Origin: DASUPK01 sp963736685
GTDB lineage: Bacteria > Actinomycetota > Thermoleophilia > Solirubrobacterales > 70-9
Length of the DNA stretch: 64,000 nt
Assembly (NCBI GenBank): GCA_963736685.1
Contig: CAVTPZ010000037.1
Span: 62,001 to 126,000 of the forward strand
Direction of reading: 5' to 3'
Of this stretch, positions 16,938 to 25,044 are shown in pieces (position 1 is the first letter of the stretch; every line of letters starts with the position of its first letter). The translations under genes and the position numbers were made by a program. The notes beneath the pieces were generated by a model. That model ran no database searches. It was not told where the DNA came from and saw only the letters and a program-made list of their open reading frames with translations.

Positions 16938-17387
16938 TTGAGCGCAGACTGCCGGTTGTCGGTCACGGTTCGCACAGCCCGCGACTCCGCGGAGGTCAGG
17001 GCGGCGAGGGATCTGCGGATCCGCGTCTTCTGCGACGAGCAGGGCGTCGACCCCGAACTGGAGGTGGATGGGCTCGACGATGAAGCGACTCAGGTCGTTG
17101 CGGTGGACGAGTCCGGCGTGATCGCAACGTGCCGATTGCGATATCCGCAGCCGGACGTCTGCAAGCTCGAGCGGATGGTCGTCGACGCTCGTGTGCGCAA
17201 GCTGGGGCTGGGCGGCCGGCTGCTGGACTGGGCCGAGGAAGAAGGTCGCATCGCCGGCGCCAGAACGATGGTCCTCAATTCTCAGTTGCGCGCCCAGGAC
17301 TTCTACGGCTCGCACGGCTACGAGCCCGAGGGAGAGACCTTCATGGACGCCGACATCGAGCACATCCGGATGACCAAGCCGCTCTGA
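16938..17387 (+). CDS. GNAT family N-acetyltransferase
   Basis: A 149-residue acetyltransferase starting at TTG 16938. The ElaA/GNAT-type N terminus is RDLRIRVFCDEQGV, followed by VIATCRLRYPQPDVCKLERM, the acetyl-CoA loop VRKLGLGGRLLDWAEEE and the C-terminal LNSQLRAQDFYGSHGYEPEG. The acceptor substrate is unknown. Its stop TGA overlaps the ATG of the galT-like gene by one base, so the two are co-translated. Confidence 0.85.
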   Translation: MSADCRLSVTVRTARDSAEVRAARDLRIRVFCDEQGVDPELEVDGLDDEATQVVAVDESGVIATCRLRYPQPDVCKLERMVVDARVRKLGLGGRLLDWAEEEGRIAGARTMVLNSQLRAQDFYGSHGYEPEGETFMDADIEHIRMTKPL

Positions 17388-18448
17388 TGGCCGATCAGAA
17401 GCCAACCCCCGAGATCCGGCTCGATCAGCTCACCGGCCTGCGGACGATCCTCTCGCCGGCGCGGGCGGACCGGCCCTTCGACTTCAGCGCAGCGCCGCCG
17501 GAGGAGAACTCAGAAGCCCGCGAGAAGTGTCCGTTCGACGAGGGCCGCGAGGACCGCACGCCTCCCGAGGTCTGGGCGGACCGCCCGGGCGGTGGCCCGC
17601 CGGACAGCCCCGATTGGAGGGTCCGCGCCGTTCCCAACCTCTATCCGGCGCTGGCCCAGACCGACGAAGGAGGCGAGGTTGAGGATGAGGGCGTGACGCC
17701 GGCCGGCGACCCGCTGCGCGCCGCCTCCCGAGGACGGGAACCCGATCTCTTCAAGGCGACCCTCGCCACCGGGTTCCACGAGGTGATCGTCAACTCGCCG
17801 CTGCACCACACCTCCCTCGCCCAACTGGACGACGCGGAGCTCTCGGCCGCCGTGGCCGGCTGGCGGGAGCGAATGCGCGACCACGCCGAGCGTGCCGCGT
17901 ATGTCCAGCTGATCGTCAACGAGGGCAGCGAGGCCGGGGCCTCGCTGGAGCACAGCCATGCCCAGCTCTACGCTCTCGGCTTCGTACCGGCCCAGGTCGC
18001 GCGCGAGCGCGAGCGCTTCATCTCCTACAACCAGCACACGATGGGCGGGGACCTGCTCGCCGAGATCGCCTCCGACGAGGTCCGCCGCCGCGAGCGCCTG
18101 GTGGCGATCGACGACGACGCGCTGCTGATCTGTCCCTGGGCGTCCCGATCGCCCTTCGAGCTGCGGATCGTCCCGCGGCATCCCGCGCCCAGCTTCGAGC
18201 AGGACGGCGAGGTCGGTGTCGGCATGCTCCGCACCGCGCTGCGGGCACTGGCCGCCCGATTCGGCCGAGTTCCCCAGTTCAACGCCTGGACGATCACTGC
18301 GCCCCGAGGGGCCGAGGAGTTCCACTGGCACCTGGACCTCGCTCCCCGGATCGGGATCCGCGCCGCGTTTGAGATGTCGACCGGGGTCGAGCTCAACGTC
18401 TTCCCTCCCGAGCGGGCGGCGTCGGAGCTTCGAGAGGCCCTGGGGTAG
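17387..18448 (+). CDS. Galactose-1-phosphate uridylyltransferase-like protein (HIT superfamily)
   Basis: A 353-residue protein with GalT-family features: a CPF motif in EKCPFDEGREDRTPPEVW, VRAVPNLYPAL, GFHEVIVNSPLHHTSL, and the nucleotidyl-transfer histidine region GASLEHSHAQLYALGFVP, where the catalytic His pair is H-S-H rather than the usual H-P-H. A second conserved region is EEFHWHLDLAPR. Such proteins transfer UMP or another nucleotidyl group between sugar phosphates or hydrolyse dinucleotides. The galactose pathway genes galK and galE are not nearby, so the true substrate is open. Confidence 0.75.
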   Translation: MADQKPTPEIRLDQLTGLRTILSPARADRPFDFSAAPPEENSEAREKCPFDEGREDRTPPEVWADRPGGGPPDSPDWRVRAVPNLYPALAQTDEGGEVEDEGVTPAGDPLRAASRGREPDLFKATLATGFHEVIVNSPLHHTSLAQLDDAELSAAVAGWRERMRDHAERAAYVQLIVNEGSEAGASLEHSHAQLYALGFVPAQVARERERFISYNQHTMGGDLLAEIASDEVRRRERLVAIDDDALLICPWASRSPFELRIVPRHPAPSFEQDGEVGVGMLRTALRALAARFGRVPQFNAWTITAPRGAEEFHWHLDLAPRIGIRAAFEMSTGVELNVFPPERAASELREALG

Positions 18449-18461
18449 GGTCCCCCGGCCA

Positions 18462-19094
18462 ATGCCACCGGTCCGCCGACCCATTCCGCGCTTCATCGCC
18501 GACGCCAGCTCCGAGGGGCTGCCGTACGGCCGCTGGGGAGCGCGGCTCCGCGAGGAGTTCGCCAAGGCCTGCGAGCCGCACATCGCCGAGGCGGGCGGGC
18601 CTCCGGGCGAGGTGATCTGGTTCCCCGAGCGCGCCTGGGGCGGGCGCATCTACGTCCCGGGCGTCGCGCCCGTGGAGGGAGCCGAGGAGCCGAGCGAGTA
18701 CTTCGGCGTCGTCTCGTTCGTCCGCCCGGCCGAGGGCGGTGAGGCGAGCGACTTCGAGGCGACGGCCGACTTCACCGACGTGACCGCTGACCAGCACCCC
18801 GACTGGATGATCGACCTGAACGAGGAGGTGATCGGCGCCTGGCGCGGCGAGGGGAGCCGGCAGGGCGATGTCACTCTCGTCTGGGGAACCCCTCTGGTGC
18901 GCGGGGCCAACGCGGCGACCGCAGAGCTCCAGGCCGAGGTGATCGATCAGACCCCGGTCACCGACGAGCGGTTCACCCTCGTCGCGGTCGATGCCGTCAA
19001 GGGCTTTCCGGACGAGCTCTTTCTCGAGGTGAAGATCTGGAGCGAGCAGGGCCAGGAGCTCGCCGCCGAGAGCCTCTACGACGAACCGGAGTAG
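18462..19094 (+). CDS. Hypothetical cytoplasmic protein
   Basis: A 210-residue acidic protein from ATG 18462 with no signal peptide or membrane segment. It reads as a compact globular protein: RFIADASSEGLPYGRWGARL, EVIWFPERAWGGRIYVPG, then a beta-rich part with DVTADQHPDWMIDLNEEVIG and LVWGTPLVRGANAATAELQ. I do not recognise a family. It follows the galT-like gene by 13 bp and converges with the hydrolase gene on the other strand, with two bases between stops. Confidence 0.65.
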   Translation: MPPVRRPIPRFIADASSEGLPYGRWGARLREEFAKACEPHIAEAGGPPGEVIWFPERAWGGRIYVPGVAPVEGAEEPSEYFGVVSFVRPAEGGEASDFEATADFTDVTADQHPDWMIDLNEEVIGAWRGEGSRQGDVTLVWGTPLVRGANAATAELQAEVIDQTPVTDERFTLVAVDAVKGFPDELFLEVKIWSEQGQELAAESLYDEPE

Positions 19095-19096
19095 CG

Positions 19097-20563
19097 CTAG
19101 TGACGGGCGACGAAGCGCCGGATCCAGCGCACCGCGGGGGAGCGGTATGGGTAGTAGAGATCCGAGGCATGCCCGCGGTTGGGGACGATGCCGAGTTGCG
19201 ATGACGGGTACTGGCGCGCAACCTTGCGCGCCTCGCTGACCGTGGTGATGTCGTCGAACTCGCCGGAGAGCACCAGGACGGGAAGCCCGGCGGGCTGCGT
19301 CGAGCCCTGCGGCACGGGCGGCTGCATCGCCGGCGTCGGGGCCGGCCAGGAGAGGCATCCGGTGAAGCCGGTGGACGGCAGGGTCATCCACTGGGCCACC
19401 GTGAGTGGGGCGAACAACCGCCGGCGGGGAAACGCGGCGGTCGCCTGATCGAGCTGGGCCGTGCGCTGGGCGAATCCGGCGGCGCGATCCCACGCGACCG
19501 GATAGTCATTGCACTCGACCGCGGTGCCCATTCCGGTGGAGAAGTAGTGGAAGTCGCCGTCGCCGGGTCGCCCCTCCCGGGCGATGTGATCGAGGCGCTC
19601 TGGCTCGCCCGCCAGGTACTCGGTGACCGCCCGGTTCAGAGCCAGGTAGGAGTTCGGCGACCAGGTCCCGGCCTCGAGCAGGTAGGCGAGTGTGCCGTTG
19701 AGCGGGCCACCCGTGCGCTGGATCCGGGTGAGCGCATGCCGGAACCGCTGTTCGCCGTTCCACGAGCATCGCAGTGCCTTGGTGCCGCAGAGAGACGCCG
19801 CCCTTGCCCGGCAGGATGTGCTTCGGACGCAGCTTTGCGTCAGCGCATGCATCGCCGCCGTGTAGATCGTCCGCCAGAACGGGTCGTCGGCCGGGTAGGC
19901 CGAGGAGAGGACCATCGAGCGCAGGCTCGCTGGGTAGCGAACCGAGTACGCCTGCGCGAGCAGCGTTCCGTAGGAGTCCCCGTAGAGCGTGATCGGCCCG
20001 AGGCCGAGCGCCGTCCGGACCGCCTCGATGTCGGCCGCGGATTCGGCCGAGGTGAACCCCTGATACCGAGCTCCGAGCTGGTTCGCGCAGGAGGCGGTCG
20101 CGACGACCTCCGGCACCATGCCCCTCTGGAGCTGCGGGCAGTTCACCGCCTGCGAGTGCCCGGTGCCCCGCTGGTCGATCAAGACCAGGTCGCGGCGGCG
20201 CAGCAGCGGCCCGAAGACCGCCCGGTAAGACTTCGCCGAGTCGTAGTTGGTGCTCGCGTAGCCCGGGCCGCCCTCCACCGCCACGATCGTCCCGGCCGGC
20301 GGCTTTCCCCCCTGCTCCCGCGAGAGGAAGGCGAAGAAGATCGACTGGCCTCCCAGACTGGGGTCCGCCCGCACAGCCGGGACGGTGATCCGGCCGCAGC
20401 GAAACCGGGGGCCGGCGTTCAGGTCGCAGGGGCTGAGGGTGGGCGCGTCGCTCGCAGCGACCGTGTCGGCGCTCCCATCGCTCGCGAGGGCCGACCTGCA
20501 GGCGCCCAGGACGAGCGCCCCGAGCATCGCCACAAGCGACAGAGCGAATCGCGGTCGAGACAC
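19097..20563 (-). CDS. Secreted alpha/beta hydrolase, tripeptidyl aminopeptidase (TAP) type
   Basis: A 488-residue enzyme with a lipoprotein-type signal (MLGALVLGACRSALA). The alpha/beta-hydrolase fold shows VEGGPGYASTNYDSA (oxyanion GGPG), VLIDQRGTGHSQAVNCP, the nucleophile elbow YGDSYGTLLAQAY (Ser), and a C-terminal TAP-like domain with VLVLSGEFDDITTVSEA (Asp) and IVPNRGHASDLYYP (His). This is the proline iminopeptidase/SlpD layout known from secreted actinobacterial peptidases that remove N-terminal residues or tripeptides. It is 15 bp downstream of the antiporter gene on the same strand. Confidence 0.85.
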   Translation of the reverse strand: MSRPRFALSLVAMLGALVLGACRSALASDGSADTVAASDAPTLSPCDLNAGPRFRCGRITVPAVRADPSLGGQSIFFAFLSREQGGKPPAGTIVAVEGGPGYASTNYDSAKSYRAVFGPLLRRRDLVLIDQRGTGHSQAVNCPQLQRGMVPEVVATASCANQLGARYQGFTSAESAADIEAVRTALGLGPITLYGDSYGTLLAQAYSVRYPASLRSMVLSSAYPADDPFWRTIYTAAMHALTQSCVRSTSCRARAASLCGTKALRCSWNGEQRFRHALTRIQRTGGPLNGTLAYLLEAGTWSPNSYLALNRAVTEYLAGEPERLDHIAREGRPGDGDFHYFSTGMGTAVECNDYPVAWDRAAGFAQRTAQLDQATAAFPRRRLFAPLTVAQWMTLPSTGFTGCLSWPAPTPAMQPPVPQGSTQPAGLPVLVLSGEFDDITTVSEARKVARQYPSSQLGIVPNRGHASDLYYPYRSPAVRWIRRFVARH

Positions 20564-20578
20564 GGCACGAGCCTAGAC

Positions 20579-21799
20579 CTACATGGCCATGATCGCCTCG
20601 GACGACTCGGCATCCGGGGTGCGCTCTCCCCCGTCACCGCCCTTGAGAAGCCCGAGGCCGATCACCGGGAAGAGCAGCACGGAGAGCAGTCCGGCGCCGA
20701 CCAGGGCGGCTCCCTCCGCGGCGTCGACCAGGCGGAGGTTCTCCCCGATCGCCACCGCCGCGACGATGAACGGCAGCGATGTCGCCTGCATGAGGCCGGC
20801 GATCAGCGTGTGGCGGGCGTCCAGCACTCGCCGGTAGAGCAGGGCGGGCAGGCCGCGGGCGGCCACCAGGGCCGCGAGGAAGATCGGGACCATGAGCACG
20901 TTCGATGCACTCGAGGTGAGCGCGCCGAGGTCGTACTTGACCCCGCTCGCCACGAAGAAGACGGGGATGAAGATCCCGAAGCCGATCGCCTCCAGCTTCC
21001 GGCGGAACTCCGGATGCGTCATGGCCTGATCCTTGTCCAGAAGGGAGAGGATCGCCCCTGCCATGAAGGCGCCGAGAATCGACTCCAGGCCGAGCGAGTC
21101 CGCGATCGCCGCGAAGCCGACCAGCAGGACGACGGCGCCGCGCACGCGGATCTGAGCGGTCGTGTCCTGCAGCCGGACCAGGTCCTGGCGGAGCAGGCTC
21201 GAGCGCTCCGCCGTCTTCACCGCGATGAAGACGACCACGGCGAGCAGCACGAGGCTTCCGATCAGCAGCAGGGTCGAACCGACCCCGCCCTCTCCCGAGA
21301 AGAAGATCGAGAGCAGGATGACCGCGCCGAAGTCGGCGATCGTCCCCGCCGCGACGATCAACTGCCCGAAGGTCGAGGAGATCTCCCCCGCGTCCTTCAG
21401 CACCGGGATCAGGACGCCGAGCGACGTCGCGCAGAGGATGATCGCGATCAGCAGCGGGGTCTCGACCAGGCCGGCGGCCTTCAGCCCGAACGCGAGGACG
21501 AGCGCGATCCCGAAGGAGATGGCGAACCCCATCAGCGTCAGCCGCAGGACCTGACCCCGCAGCTTGCCGAAATCGATCTCGAGGCCGGCAAGGAAGAGCA
21601 GGAACGCCAGGCCAAGCAGCGCAATGACCGAGACCGCGTCGTCGATCTCCACGATGCCGAGTACCGATGGGCCGATCACGATCCCGGCGATGATCTCCAG
21701 CACCACCGATGGGAGCTTCACGCTCGGGAAGAAGCCGAGCAGCAGCGGCGCGACGAACGCCACCGCGACGACGATCAGCAGGTTGTCGAAGGCAGGCAC
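20579..21799 (-). CDS. Cation:proton antiporter (CPA2 / Kef-NapA type)
   Basis: A 406-residue polytopic membrane protein with about twelve helices. The family regions LPSVVLEIIAGIVIGPSVLG, LGLAFLLFLAGLEIDFGKL and AFMAGAILSLLDKD are present. It exchanges K+ or Na+ for protons. There is no TrkA-N (RCK) domain at the C terminus, so it is a short form without nucleotide regulation. The C terminus GGDGGERTPDAESSEAIMAM is short and hydrophilic. It diverges from the 21881 gene, with 81 bp of shared upstream sequence. Confidence 0.88.
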   Translation of the reverse strand: MPAFDNLLIVVAVAFVAPLLLGFFPSVKLPSVVLEIIAGIVIGPSVLGIVEIDDAVSVIALLGLAFLLFLAGLEIDFGKLRGQVLRLTLMGFAISFGIALVLAFGLKAAGLVETPLLIAIILCATSLGVLIPVLKDAGEISSTFGQLIVAAGTIADFGAVILLSIFFSGEGGVGSTLLLIGSLVLLAVVVFIAVKTAERSSLLRQDLVRLQDTTAQIRVRGAVVLLVGFAAIADSLGLESILGAFMAGAILSLLDKDQAMTHPEFRRKLEAIGFGIFIPVFFVASGVKYDLGALTSSASNVLMVPIFLAALVAARGLPALLYRRVLDARHTLIAGLMQATSLPFIVAAVAIGENLRLVDAAEGAALVGAGLLSVLLFPVIGLGLLKGGDGGERTPDAESSEAIMAM

Positions 21800-21880
21800 C
21801 GGCGCACCGTCCCATCGGGGACGGACGGCGTTACAGGAGGTCTAGGCTTCGCCCGGGGAGCAAGACCAGAGGAGGAAGCG

Positions 21881-22237
21881 ATGGGAGCCCAGGATTTGAG
21901 GAACGCACTGCAGAACGCTGACGAGGTCGATCTGACCGTCACCGGCCGCAAATCTGGCCGGCAGAGCACGCGCCCGGTCTGGTTCGTGCTCGAGGGAGAC
22001 AAGATCCTGCTGGTCCCAGTCACCGGCACCGACAGTGCCTGGTACCGGAACATCGAGAAGACTCCGGCGGTGGGACTCCAAACCGACGGCGCCGAGTACA
22101 GTGCCGACGCCAAGCCAACCGACGATCCGACCGCGGTCGATCACGCCGCGGACGCGTTCCGAGAGAAGTACGGGACGGACCGCGTGAAGGACTACTACCC
22201 GAAGCTGAACGCGGCGGTTGAGGTTCCGCTGACCTGA
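21881..22237 (+). CDS. Small split-barrel protein, DUF2255 / deazaflavin nitroreductase-like
   Basis: A 118-residue protein with a strong Shine-Dalgarno sequence (AGAGGAGGAAG) before ATG 21881. It contains VDLTVTGRKSGRQSTRPVWF, VPVTGTDSAWYRNIEKTP and FREKYGTDRVKDYYP. The TGRKSG...PVWFV pattern is that of the flavin/F420-binding split beta-barrel superfamily, and the overall length and KYG segment fit DUF2255. Cofactor and reaction cannot be stated from sequence. It stands alone upstream of a tRNA gene. Confidence 0.65.
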   Translation: MGAQDLRNALQNADEVDLTVTGRKSGRQSTRPVWFVLEGDKILLVPVTGTDSAWYRNIEKTPAVGLQTDGAEYSADAKPTDDPTAVDHAADAFREKYGTDRVKDYYPKLNAAVEVPLT

Positions 22238-22259
22238 CGCGGTGCTTCAATGCCGCCGA

Positions 22260-22333
<74 letters not shown>

Positions 22334-22368
22334 CTTCACCACGATGCGGGGGGTGATAGACCTAGCGC

Positions 22369-22782
22369 GTGGTTTCCACCGTCGCAGTGGGCACGGATGG
22401 CTCGGAGACGGCCGGCGAAGCCGTGAGGCAGGCGGCGGAGTTCGCCCGACGCTTCGACGCGAAGCTGGTGCTGCTGAGCGCATTCAAGGATGGGCCACCT
22501 CCATCCGATGCGGGCGAGGCCGCGTGGGCCTACAGCCCCGCGGCACAGCTGCGGGAGATCCTCTCCCGCACCGAAGCCGAGATCAACAAGCAGGGGATCG
22601 AATGCCGGACCGTGGTCGAGGAGGGCGATGCCGCAGAGGTGCTCGTTCGGCTGGCCGACGACTGCGGCGCCGACCTGCTGGTGATCGGCAACAAGGGGAT
22701 GCAGCGGAGGGTTCTGGGCAGCGTGCCGAAGTCCGTCGCCCACAACGCGGACTGCTCCGTCCTCGTTGTGAAGACGACCTGA
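22369..22782 (+). CDS. Universal stress protein (UspA family)
   Basis: A 137-residue single-domain USP from GTG 22369. It opens with VAVGTDGSETAGEAVRQAAE and ends with the ATP-binding type motif in VIGNKGMQRRVLGSVPKSVA followed by DCSVLVVKT, matching the G-2x-G-9x-G-S/T pattern. It is therefore probably a nucleotide-binding stress protein. The next gene, first of the hut operon, starts 19 bp later, so read-through is possible. Confidence 0.92.
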   Translation: MVSTVAVGTDGSETAGEAVRQAAEFARRFDAKLVLLSAFKDGPPPSDAGEAAWAYSPAAQLREILSRTEAEINKQGIECRTVVEEGDAAEVLVRLADDCGADLLVIGNKGMQRRVLGSVPKSVAHNADCSVLVVKTT

Positions 22783-22801
22783 GGGACGAGCAGCTCCGTC
22801 C

Positions 22802-23515
22802 GTGTCCCCGACCATCTCCGTGCCCGGGCGCTTCAACGGTCCCCTGACGAGCGGTCACGGCGGCTACAGCTCCGGAGTCATCGCCGCCTCGGTGGAAGGG
22901 CCGGCGGAGGTCACCCTGAGGAGCCCGGTCCCGCTCGACACACCGCTCGCCCTCAGCCATGACGGCGACGGCTCCGTTCGCGTTCTGAATGGCGAGACGC
23001 TGATCGCCGAGGCACATCCGGCCGGAGAGCTCGATCTCGACGTACCGGCTCCCGTGAGCGTCCCTGAGGCGCAGCTGGCCACGAGGCGCTATCGCGGATC
23101 GCCCGACGGGCTCTTCGGCCGCTGCTTCGTCTGCGGGAGCGACCGGGAGGACGCTCTCGGTGTGTTTGCGGGGAAAGTCGATGGCCGTCCCCTCGTCGCC
23201 TCCCCGTGGACGCCCCCTGACTGGACCGCCGATGCCCGCGGACAGGTGCTTCCGGAGTTCATCTGGTCGGTGCTCGACTGCCCCACCTACTTCGCCGTCT
23301 ACACCGACGGCGAGTTGCCGATGAGCTTCCTCGGTCGCATGGCGACGCGAATCGATGCCCCGGTCACGGCCGGTGAGGAGGATGTCGTGATCGCCTGGCC
23401 GATCGAGGTCGATGGCCGCAAGCGCCACGCCGGCGCCGCCGTGCTTTCCGGCGAAGGCGTCCCGCTGGCAGTCGCCCGCGCGCTCATGATCGAGCCACGG
23501 GAAGGATCGGGATGA
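22802..23515 (+). CDS. Double-hotdog thioesterase-like protein heading the hut operon
   Basis: A 237-residue protein from GTG 22802. The N-terminal half has the hotdog pattern RFNGPLTSGHGGYSSGVIAA and VTLRSPVPLDTPLALS. The C-terminal half repeats a hotdog-like layout, and between them lies a CxxC segment in LFGRCFVCGSDRED. The family looks like actinobacterial acyl-CoA thioesterase homologues of unknown substrate. Its stop overlaps the hutH start (ATGA), so it is made with the histidine-degradation enzymes, although no step of that pathway needs a thioesterase. Confidence 0.6.
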   Translation: MSPTISVPGRFNGPLTSGHGGYSSGVIAASVEGPAEVTLRSPVPLDTPLALSHDGDGSVRVLNGETLIAEAHPAGELDLDVPAPVSVPEAQLATRRYRGSPDGLFGRCFVCGSDREDALGVFAGKVDGRPLVASPWTPPDWTADARGQVLPEFIWSVLDCPTYFAVYTDGELPMSFLGRMATRIDAPVTAGEEDVVIAWPIEVDGRKRHAGAAVLSGEGVPLAVARALMIEPREGSG

Positions 23516-25044
23516 TCGAGCTCACCGGCGCCGGGCTCACGGTCGCCGACGTGGTTGCCGTCGCTCGGGAGGACGCCGAGGTCAAGCTCGCCGATGAGGC
23601 CCGGGCCGCGATGGCCGAGAGCGCCGAGATCGTTGAGCGGCTGGCCTCGTCTGCGGAGCCCGTCTATGGCGTCTCCACCGGGTTCGGCTCTCTCGCGACG
23701 ACGCCGATCCCGGCCGAGCGCCGCGACGAGCTGCAGCGGGCCCTGATCCGATCCCATGCCGCCGGGATGGGCGAGCCGGTCGAGCGGGAGGTCGTGCGGG
23801 CGATGATGCTGCTCCGGGCCCGATCGCTCGCCATGGGGTACTCGGGGACGAGTCCGGAGATCGCCGAGGCCATCCTGGCTGTCCTGAACGCCGGCATCAC
23901 TCCCGTCGTCCCCGAGCATGGCTCGCTCGGCGCCAGCGGCGACCTGGCCCCTCTGGCGCATTGCGCACTGGTCCTGATCGGCGAGGGTGAGGTCCTGGAC
24001 GACGGTGGAGGCCGCGGTCCCGGCGCCGAGGCGCTCGCCGAGGCGGGGATCGAGCCGCTGACGCTGCACGCAAAGGAGGGGCTGGCGCTGATCAACGGCA
24101 CCGACGGCATCCTCGGCATGCTGGTGCTCGCCGCAGAGGACCTGCGCTCGCTGCTGCGCGTCGCTGACCTGACGGCCGCCATGTCGGTGGAAGCGCTGCT
24201 CGGCACCGATCGCGCTTTCGCCGAGGACCTGATCGCCCTGCGCCCACAACCGGGGCAGGCGGTGAGCGCCGCGAACCTGCGCCAACTGCTGGCCGGCTCA
24301 CCGATCGTCGCTTCTCATCGCGAGCACGATCCGCGCGTCCAGGACGCCTATTCGCTTCGCTGCGCCCCGCAGGTCAACGGAGCGGCGCGCGACGCGCTCG
24401 GCTACGCCGATGGCGTCGCGGCGGAGGAGCTGCGGTCCGCGATCGACAACCCGATGGTGCTCCCCGACGGGCGCGTGGAGTCCTGCGGCAACTTTCACGG
24501 CGCGCCTCTCGCCCTGGCCTGCGATCTGCTCGCGATGGCGATCGCGGACACCGGCGCGATCGCCGAGCGGCGGACGGACCGGCTGCTCGACTCCTCCCGC
24601 TCGGAGGGCCTCCCGGCGTTCCTCGCCGAGGACCCCGGAGTCGATTCGGGGCTGATGATCGCTCAGTACACGCAGGCCGCGATGGTCGCGGAGAATCGCC
24701 GGCTCGCGGCCCCGGCCGGCGTCGACTCCCTGCCGACCAGCGCGATGCAGGAGGACCACGTCTCGATGGGCTGGGGAGCGGCGCGCAAGCTGCGCGCCGG
24801 GATCGACAACCTGCGACGGATCCTCGCGGTCGAGGCGGCGTGCGCGGCGCGCGGGCTCGAGCTCCGGGCGCCGCTCGCTCCGGCGGCCGGCACCGCGGCA
24901 GCTGTCGCGGCGATCCGCTCCGCCGGTGTTCCCGGATCCGGCCCCGACCGCCACCTCTCCCCCGAGCTGGATGCGGTCGAGCGTTCGATCGGCACCGGTG
25001 GGCTCCTGAGCGCGGTCGAGGGCGAGATCGGGGAGCTCAGGTGA
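23512..25044 (+). CDS. hutH: Histidine ammonia-lyase
   Basis: A 510-residue enzyme that deaminates L-histidine to urocanate. The Ala-Ser-Gly triad that forms the MIO cofactor is in GSLGASGDLAPLAH, and other signatures are VYGVSTGFGSLA, NGTDGILGML, QDAYSLRC and QEDHVSMGWGAARK. Length is normal for HutH. It starts within the stop of the hotdog gene and ends within the start of hutU (GTGA overlap), consistent with a single operon for histidine use as a nitrogen and carbon source. Confidence 0.97.
   Translation: MIELTGAGLTVADVVAVAREDAEVKLADEARAAMAESAEIVERLASSAEPVYGVSTGFGSLATTPIPAERRDELQRALIRSHAAGMGEPVEREVVRAMMLLRARSLAMGYSGTSPEIAEAILAVLNAGITPVVPEHGSLGASGDLAPLAHCALVLIGEGEVLDDGGGRGPGAEALAEAGIEPLTLHAKEGLALINGTDGILGMLVLAAEDLRSLLRVADLTAAMSVEALLGTDRAFAEDLIALRPQPGQAVSAANLRQLLAGSPIVASHREHDPRVQDAYSLRCAPQVNGAARDALGYADGVAAEELRSAIDNPMVLPDGRVESCGNFHGAPLALACDLLAMAIADTGAIAERRTDRLLDSSRSEGLPAFLAEDPGVDSGLMIAQYTQAAMVAENRRLAAPAGVDSLPTSAMQEDHVSMGWGAARKLRAGIDNLRRILAVEAACAARGLELRAPLAPAAGTAAAVAAIRSAGVPGSGPDRHLSPELDAVERSIGTGGLLSAVEGEIGELR

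Noticed and set aside
19547..21880. A very long plus-strand open frame ahead of the small split-barrel gene
   Set aside because: It is antisense to the TAP hydrolase and antiporter genes, is dominated by Arg, Asp, Glu and Gln, and only its last 118 codons from ATG 21881 form a real protein with its own ribosome site.
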